Assembly: GCA_947000775.1 (NCBI GenBank)
Contig: CAMQGK010000318.1
Coordinates: 2,417,501-2,481,500 of the forward strand
Direction: 5' to 3'
Length of the DNA stretch: 64,000 bases
From: Pterois miles
Lineage: Eukaryota > Chordata > Actinopteri > Perciformes > Scorpaenidae
Shown here: positions 58,019-64,000 of the stretch, piece by piece
Layout: every line of letters starts with the position of its first letter
How positions within the stretch are numbered: the first letter of the stretch is position 1
Notes under the pieces: model-generated
What the model saw: only the letters and a program-made list of their open reading frames with translations
The model's database searches: none
Told to the model about the DNA's origin: nothing
Translations under genes and position numbers: made by a program

Positions 58019-61000
58019 GTTTCATCAGGTTACTTGATCAATTTGTTTCATAAGGTAAACTAAATAAAGACACCCATAATAAAAAGGTGTTACCATGTAA
58101 TAAACTTGTTGCATCGTATATTACTTGCTACTTGTAGCCATCCACAGTAAAAAGCCAGAATACTGCAGAAGTGTTATACTTCTATCAGCCACTGAGAGCC
58201 ACGGTGCTTCCTGGTTTTCATTACAATCAAACACAACACCAGATGATTTCACAGCACACCTTCAACCAAAGACGAGGATCTAATCAGTGACTCGTCTGCT
58301 GCAGCGTTAACCTGCAGGCGCATCCACCACTCTGGATTGAACACTGATGCTGCTGCATCCTATTTCCGGCTGCCGGTTAACGCTGGGCTGCTGGTGGGCG
58401 TCTTGAGCAGATTGCCCTCTGCTCGATATGTCGCCCGGTGAGGTCACTCAATGGCCTCGGGGACCCTCGGGCACTTCCCCTCTGAAGAACAACAGCGCTT
58501 TGACCTCTGGGAATCTTCCCCCCTCTCTACAACGTGTGTGAGGTCATGTTTTCCAGACCCTTGCGCATGTTCTGCTGTTTTCTGTCCTCCCTGGCCAGCA
58601 CGCTGTATCAACAGGCTTCTGCAGTTATGAAAATATAGCGAGGCCGAAAGAAGCATATCCTGTGCCATTTAGTGAACAATGGGAGAAAACATGTCACTGA
58701 CACTATACAGGTTGGCGACTTGTGAGATAAAATGCCTGCAACAATGTGTAGGCCGTGTTTGTAAATCATAAAAAGTCAATAGGATTTGGAGGCGGACAGT
58801 CGGCTCCCACACAGTGAATTAATGGCCGGAGCTGCTGAGCAGAGATGACTGATGACTTCTATAGAGAGCACTGCTGCCACTGACAATTTAGCGTCTCCTG
58901 TGGGTCTGAGTCACTGGATCATGTCACGCAGCACCAAGGAATCACCTCTGTGTTACAATAGATAAAGTTGGCGCTACGACGCTCCACAGACGGCAGGCTT
59001 CAATCAGTGCTCCGATTACATACCTCCTTCCAAATAAACCACCTGTTATTCACATTACTGCATTATTTCAAGTATTTCGCCTCCGAGCATACACATTCAA
59101 AACAATCTGTTAAAAACACCACAAATAATATGAACAGACAAATTGAGGAAACATTTAGCAGTAGCACTGTCTCAGTCTACTAACCCTCATATAATCTACA
59201 TACAACTAACCAATAAGTTAATTTAACCGACACATCTGTAAAACTGACTTTCTCCACAAAGAATCACACAAAAATACCACTTTAAATCTTGTGTTTACCA
59301 GAGATGTGCTCATACGTTTTTTGGAAATAAGTCATTCAGCATGAAAAAAGCATAAAAATGACAAATCGACTAAAGAAATGTTGGATCAAAACGACAAGTT
59401 GACTAACGGACTAAGAGGGGCAGCTTTATTTCTCCTCCTTTATGCAATCGGAATAAAGCTGTTGTGGAAACTTCTCAACAGGAAGCATGTGGCAAAATTG
59501 CCATTTCCTGCTTTTAACAATGCCCCAAAACATATTTCTGAAGTGGGCACGAAAAGCCCTCTTCCTTTAGCGTAAAGATGTCCTTAATAGTCCGCTTACA
59601 GTACGTGCAAACGCCTTTAAATGCTTTTAATTTACAGGAAGTCAAATCCAAACACCACTGTGTGACTGCGATGAGTCACTGAATCACACAGCTATGAGAC
59701 TATGCTGTTTATATCCCCTATGAGGTCATGCCTTACTCATATCATCTAAACACACAATTATGATGCCAGCCGTGCCCAATCATGACGTCTAAAATCCTGC
59801 ATCCGTATGATTTGGAAATGAATCACAAGCCATTACACAGATTGAAGGAAGACTTCTTCTTTACAGTATTTCTTCTAGAAAAGTATGCTTTCTATATTAT
59901 CCTTCTTATCTTCTTTTTAAAGTGTTTGATCTAAATCAATTAAATGAATCCTGCCATATGTTAAATGTTAAAAAAAAAAAAAAAAAACACTCCTGTGAAA
60001 GTGTGAAATACACTCCAGGTATCGTTTCAAAGTGGTTTCAATGGTTGTTTTTCTCACATAGAGTGTTTTCATTAGATGGTGAACGGTAACTAGCTGCATA
60101 CAGTAGGCTGTTCAGTAACAACAGTAAACAGATTCACACCAACCCCCTCCTCACATTCCACAAGTTTTGATTCCCATGTGTGCTGGAAACTCAGCTCTTC
60201 GCCAGACAACTACACGAGCATACTCTTAAACATGTATACGTTTGCCCCCCCACACGCCAATACGCCATTTGTTCTTCTTTTCTGTCAGTTGAAGGAAGTT
60301 TTTTCTCCAATTCAGCGAGAGTTCCTTTTCTTATAACATCAGGGTTTTCCCCTTTGCTCTGTCTCACTTTCTCCTTTCTTCTCGTTCCTCTTTCTTTGAC
60401 TCTCTCTCTGCCTCCTCTATGCTAGTGTCTGCAGCTGTATTTTTAATCAACTGAAGGATCCATAGAGAAATGGGCATTTCTTTCAGGGCATTACATTCTT
60501 CCCCCTCCTGTCTGCGCTCATGGATCACTGGTTAGCTTAGAAATACAGCCGACACAAAGGCAGCAGCTGACATGTGGAGCTTAATGGTAATAATGGCCAT
60601 TTTTTAAGTCCAATCAATCACATTTAGTGGACATCTCCATTTTTTGCCCGTGAAAAGGTGTAAATAATAATAATGATAATTAAAAAAAAAGAAAAAAGAA
60701 ACAGGAGTGGAAAATGTGGTTGGTGGGGGGAAAAAAACACCTCAGTAAATATTTTAACTGCTTATTAAGATTTGGAGCTCACCACAAAAGGAGCATCTGT
60801 GCTCCACAGAGCAGAGTGAAAGGAGAGACCCAGATGGTTCTTAGAACTAAACAGTGAAAACTGAGCCATGAACTGGGCAAAGTAAAGGCCATTTATTTAA
60901 CTATTTATTTATTGTGTGTGTCTGAGCCTGTATGGGTGTATAGACCTGGTCGTGTGCGGATGCAGCTTGCTTTTTATACACGGGAGGACTGCATGTGTGC

Positions 61001-61924
61001 TTTTGATTGTGCAAATTGAGTGGACAGAGAGGACAGAATTCTTTGGACAGCCTGTAAAATGTGCAATGAATACCTCCGTTTGTTTATCTTTGCAAGGTTC
61101 AGATATTTCAATGTCTCTTCGCCTCTCCTTTTATGAGTCTCTGCGACTTGTGGTGCGATTCTTAGACACGCAACACAGAGGGCACGAGGAGGGGGGCGAG
61201 TCAGGTCGTCTCTGCACAACAGCGTTCTTAATTTATGGCCAAGTCCACGGCCATTTCTTTGCCATGAGCAGAAGAAACGTCAAAACACTGGAGAAAAAGA
61301 GCATCTGAATTAGTACCGAGTGTGTCCGAGACGACTTGTTGAAAGTTCAAATTAATCCCACTCTGGCTCTGTCCTTCAGAGTAATTAAGGTAAATGTAAT
61401 AAGAGAGAGCAGAGAACATAGCTTTTCACAAGATAATATGGAAAATTTTACAGCTTTCATCCCTTCCTAATCCTCCCTGCTCTTTTATCTTGTTGGCTTT
61501 TTATTGGCTGTGCAGCTCCTGGGAACTTTACCCTAATAAAAAACAATCCAGCGGAATTTTCCAGAGCATTTATGCAGTATGCAAAAAGACAAAAAAGATG
61601 GGTATGTACTTTTCTTTGCTGGACGGCGAGCAGTTCTGTTGTGTTTTTCAATCAGAGTAAGTAAGTGTGTGGGAGGTCTGCAGCCGGCACAGTTTTAGTG
61701 ATAATCAGAGAAAATCCATTTTGTAGACCGCAGCATGACTGTGATGAGACGAACTGGGTGTACTGAGTATTAGTGAGGGTTGGATCTCTATCATACAATA
61801 ATCTGATTTGTTTGTCAGAGGAAATGATTAAACAAATAAATAAATAAGTCAGCATAACCGTTGAACTGCATGATTTTGGTGAATTTTGCCTGAAATTACT
61901 GCACTTAACTTACTATGCAAAATA
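58019..61924. other. Long unique non-coding stretch, possible conserved blocks
   Basis: No transposon recognised over 3.9 kb. Simple tracts include A18 at 59970-59987, a CT-rich stretch at 60350-60420 and (AAAT)n near 61829-61845. 61290-61570 is repeat-free and carries several TTAAT/ATTAAG cores, so it may be a conserved regulatory element. No exon recognised. Confidence 0.4.
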
Positions 61925-62027
61925 TATATTTGGGCTGGGGGGAAAAAAAACTATATAGACTAGTATCGCGATATCATGCGTGGCCATATTGTATCGATAC
62001 ACGGACATCAGATATTGATCTTTTATT
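61925..62027. repeat. hAT-type MITE remnant
   Basis: Starts 'tttgggctggggggaaaaaa' and contains 'agtatcgcgatatcatgcg' and 'attgtatcgatac'. This is the left part of a 'GGCTGGG...TATCGCGATAT' MITE. It ends where the retrotransposon tail begins, and sequence after 62500 ('attgcaatatatcttatcg') may be its other part. Confidence 0.5.
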
Positions 62028-62252
62028 AGAGGAAAAAGAAGATGACACACTTAATTGATCCCCTGATGGGAAATTCAATTTTTTTCACTCTGTTGTTATT
62101 TTTGACACAGTACATACAGACCCGAAATACATACATACACAAACAGGAGCTACAGTATATACATGCATTAATGGAGAGACGTCAGAGCGAGGGGGCTGCC
62201 CCGGACAAGCGCCCCGAGCAGTTGGGGATTTGGTGCCTTGGACTGAGCCACC
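62028..62252 (-). repeat. Non-LTR retrotransposon 3' region
   Basis: On the minus strand this ends in the same palindrome-plus-AATTAAG terminus as the other three tails (62028-62086). Internally (62190-62250) it carries the 'gcgccccgagcagttgggg' block that I recognise from teleost LINE/SINE 3' regions. It is the longest copy in the window but still lacks coding sequence. Confidence 0.6.
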
Positions 62253-62500
62253 CCTAATTTTTATATAAATTACACTATTCTATGTTTCAGAGGTCGCAGT
62301 GGACTCAAAGCTATGGTGAAGTTACTGGTATCATATGATACTTGGAAACCTACAGAATCATTTAGTACCAACCACGTCATGCACTCGGCAGGAGGAACGC
62401 TAAATGTCGCTCCAAAGTTGAGCTAAATTTTGACGAGAAACAACTGGCATGGACATTTTCATAGGAGTCCCTTGACCTCAAGATATATCAATTAAAACTC
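62253..62500 (+). mobile_element. hAT-N1 partial copy
   Basis: Central landmarks in order: 'ggtcgcagtggactcaaagc', 'agtaccaaccacgtcatg', 'gctaaattttgacgag' and 'gtcccttgacctcaagatat'. Both termini are missing. Confidence 0.6.
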
Positions 62501-63496
62501 TGAGAGTGAAAACTGTAACTTAAACTGCATAATTTGCAGTTGAAAAAAGGTCATAAATTGCAATATATCTTATCGAAAAATGTTTGAAATTGATTGACAA
62601 CATCACATTTTGGGGCCTATGGTGATTCCCACTGCTAATATCTATACTGGATAGTATACTGGAACACAGAGTGTAAAAATGCTAAACGTCTCATGCTACT
62701 ATAGACGCCCTGCAACAGAAAGCAGAAGATAAACGGATGCAATGCGGAGCGAAATGATTAATGCTGTCTGTACTTTGTTTGATTTTGCTCCTTAGAGGTC
62801 ACACTCAGATCTTTGTCCAGGTAATACATTACATTTCATCTGCAATAGCTCTGTTCATTTTCAAAATCAAACTCATAAAAGCATCATATAAGCAATAACC
62901 GACGAGGGCCCTCGTAGAAATTTACATATTAATCCAATGTTAAAAATCCTCCTCTATTAAAACTTTTACTGGCTAAAATAAAACTGAAAATACTTCATGA
63001 CAAAATGAATCTGTCCTCTGCCAAGACTTTGTTCGGAGGAAGCTGCATTTCTATAGGCATAAATTCAGAGTGTCCCCTGCATGGCGAGCTGTAACGCAGA
63101 CGCTGCTGCTGTAAAGAAACATCTCCCACCACATACTCCAACTCCTGGTCCCGGCGCTGGCTGCTGTTGCCACGGAGTGAGACAACTATCTCCTGCTGTA
63201 AATAGAGTCACTTAAACTTCCTCCACATGAAGTTTGAGTTACAAATCACTGAATTTAGCCCGAAGGATAAAGAAATACCACACAGCAGCTTTGTGAGGGA
63301 ATATTTCCAGGCTACAGTTAGTTAGTCACTAGACATACAAAAAAAGGAAAATGTTAAGAATCAGTATTAGTATGTAAATAAAACTGGCAGGGGTAAAAAT
63401 AAATAAATTACTTAATTAAATTAAAATAAATAACTTCTAGGAGTCGTCAGCGTTCTTTCTAGCTTCCTCCTCTTTCTGTCACCACATGCTTTATGC
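62501..63496. other. Mostly unique non-coding sequence
   Basis: 62501-62720 may be the remainder of the MITE remnant at 61925. The rest shows nothing recognisable apart from an (AAAT)n-like stretch at 63398-63430. Confidence 0.4.
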
Positions 63497-64000
63497 TTAA
63501 AGGAATAGTTCAACTTTTTGGGAAATAATTAGATTATCTTTTCTGCTAAGACTTAAATGAAGTTTAATAGCACTCTCGTGTCTGCATGTTAAATATGACA
63601 CTAGAGCCAGTAGGCCTAGCTTAGCTTAGCATAAACACTGGCAGCAGATGGAAACAGCTAGCCTGGCTCTACAAAATCCACCTACCAGCACTTCTAAGAT
63701 TCAGTAACTATATCACTGGTGCTATCTCACTTATTACTTAATTTAAAAACAACTTACTGCATCAGTGACTTTCTGGAGCCTCCCCTGGTTACCTGGCAAC
63801 ATGACAGGACTCCAGGAAGTGCATTTGGATTTGTGAAAGATGTGTTATTTGACTTAAACTTCATATTCACATGACACATGGAGTGTTTTCTAAGGTGTTT
63901 TCTAACGTGCTGAGGGTTGAGAGATATGCTAATAGTATTTTCTATATATGTTATCCCAGCTCTGTGGTAAGAAGAGCAGGTGTGTGGAACTCAAAATTTG
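63497..64000 (+). mobile_element. TTAA-type MITE, cut by the window edge
   Basis: Starts TTAAAGGAATAGTTCAACTT and continues 'ttgggaaataattagatta', 'cctagcttagcttagcataa' and 'gaaacagctagcctggctct', a very abundant teleost repeat with a TTAAAGGAATAGTTC terminus. The right terminus is not reached, and non-homologous sequence after about 63740 may already be outside or rearranged. Confidence 0.68.

Overview
This window looks like non-coding DNA from a bony fish, most probably a percomorph (perch-like) teleost. The basis is the repeat content: a decayed Tc1-like transposon, several TTAA-bounded non-autonomous elements, hAT-like MITEs, tRNA-derived SINE-like fragments and short non-LTR retrotransposon tails of kinds that I know from percomorph genomes. 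Long CA/GT and homopolymer tracts add to this. Composition is AT-rich and stops are dense in all six frames. I found no intact protein-coding gene, rRNA, functional tRNA, bacterial-style operon or CRISPR array. The only protein-coding sequence that I can name is the broken Tc1-like transposase at 33839-34820. The window is best read as an intergenic region or a very large intron.

Layout. 1-3934 is mostly unique sequence with one retrotransposon tail. 3935-5500 is a composite repeat with a clean hAT-type MITE inside. 6189-6301 is a long CA microsatellite. 6782-7562 and 8978-9692 are two copies of a hAT-like family that I call hAT-N1, which recurs at 15023-15679, 30811-31512, 42853-43070 (partial), 57163-58018 and 62253-62500 (partial). 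14942-16106 is a TTAA-bounded element split by a hAT-N1 copy. 17.2-25.7 kb is mainly unique sequence with microsatellites, two strong G-quadruplex candidates and an 800-bp foldback at 23328-24129. 27429-28876 is a diverged direct duplication flanking a 36-bp-unit minisatellite. 31.5-34.9 kb carries a SINE-like copy, a partial MITE and the Tc1-like relic. 34.9-41.5 kb is the longest stretch with almost no recognisable transposon and is the best place to look for conserved regulatory DNA. 42.5-43.5, 47.7-48.9, 51.2-52.0, 54.1-55.8, 57.2-58.0 and 61.9-64.0 kb are further transposon-derived blocks, several of them nested.

The most informative structures are the nested insertions. They let target-site duplications and target preference be read inside this one window: 8-bp duplications for the hAT-like elements and TTAA for the 'TTAAAGG' elements. 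I saw no convincing new biological system. All family names rest on recognition of motifs and terminal structure, not on a database search.
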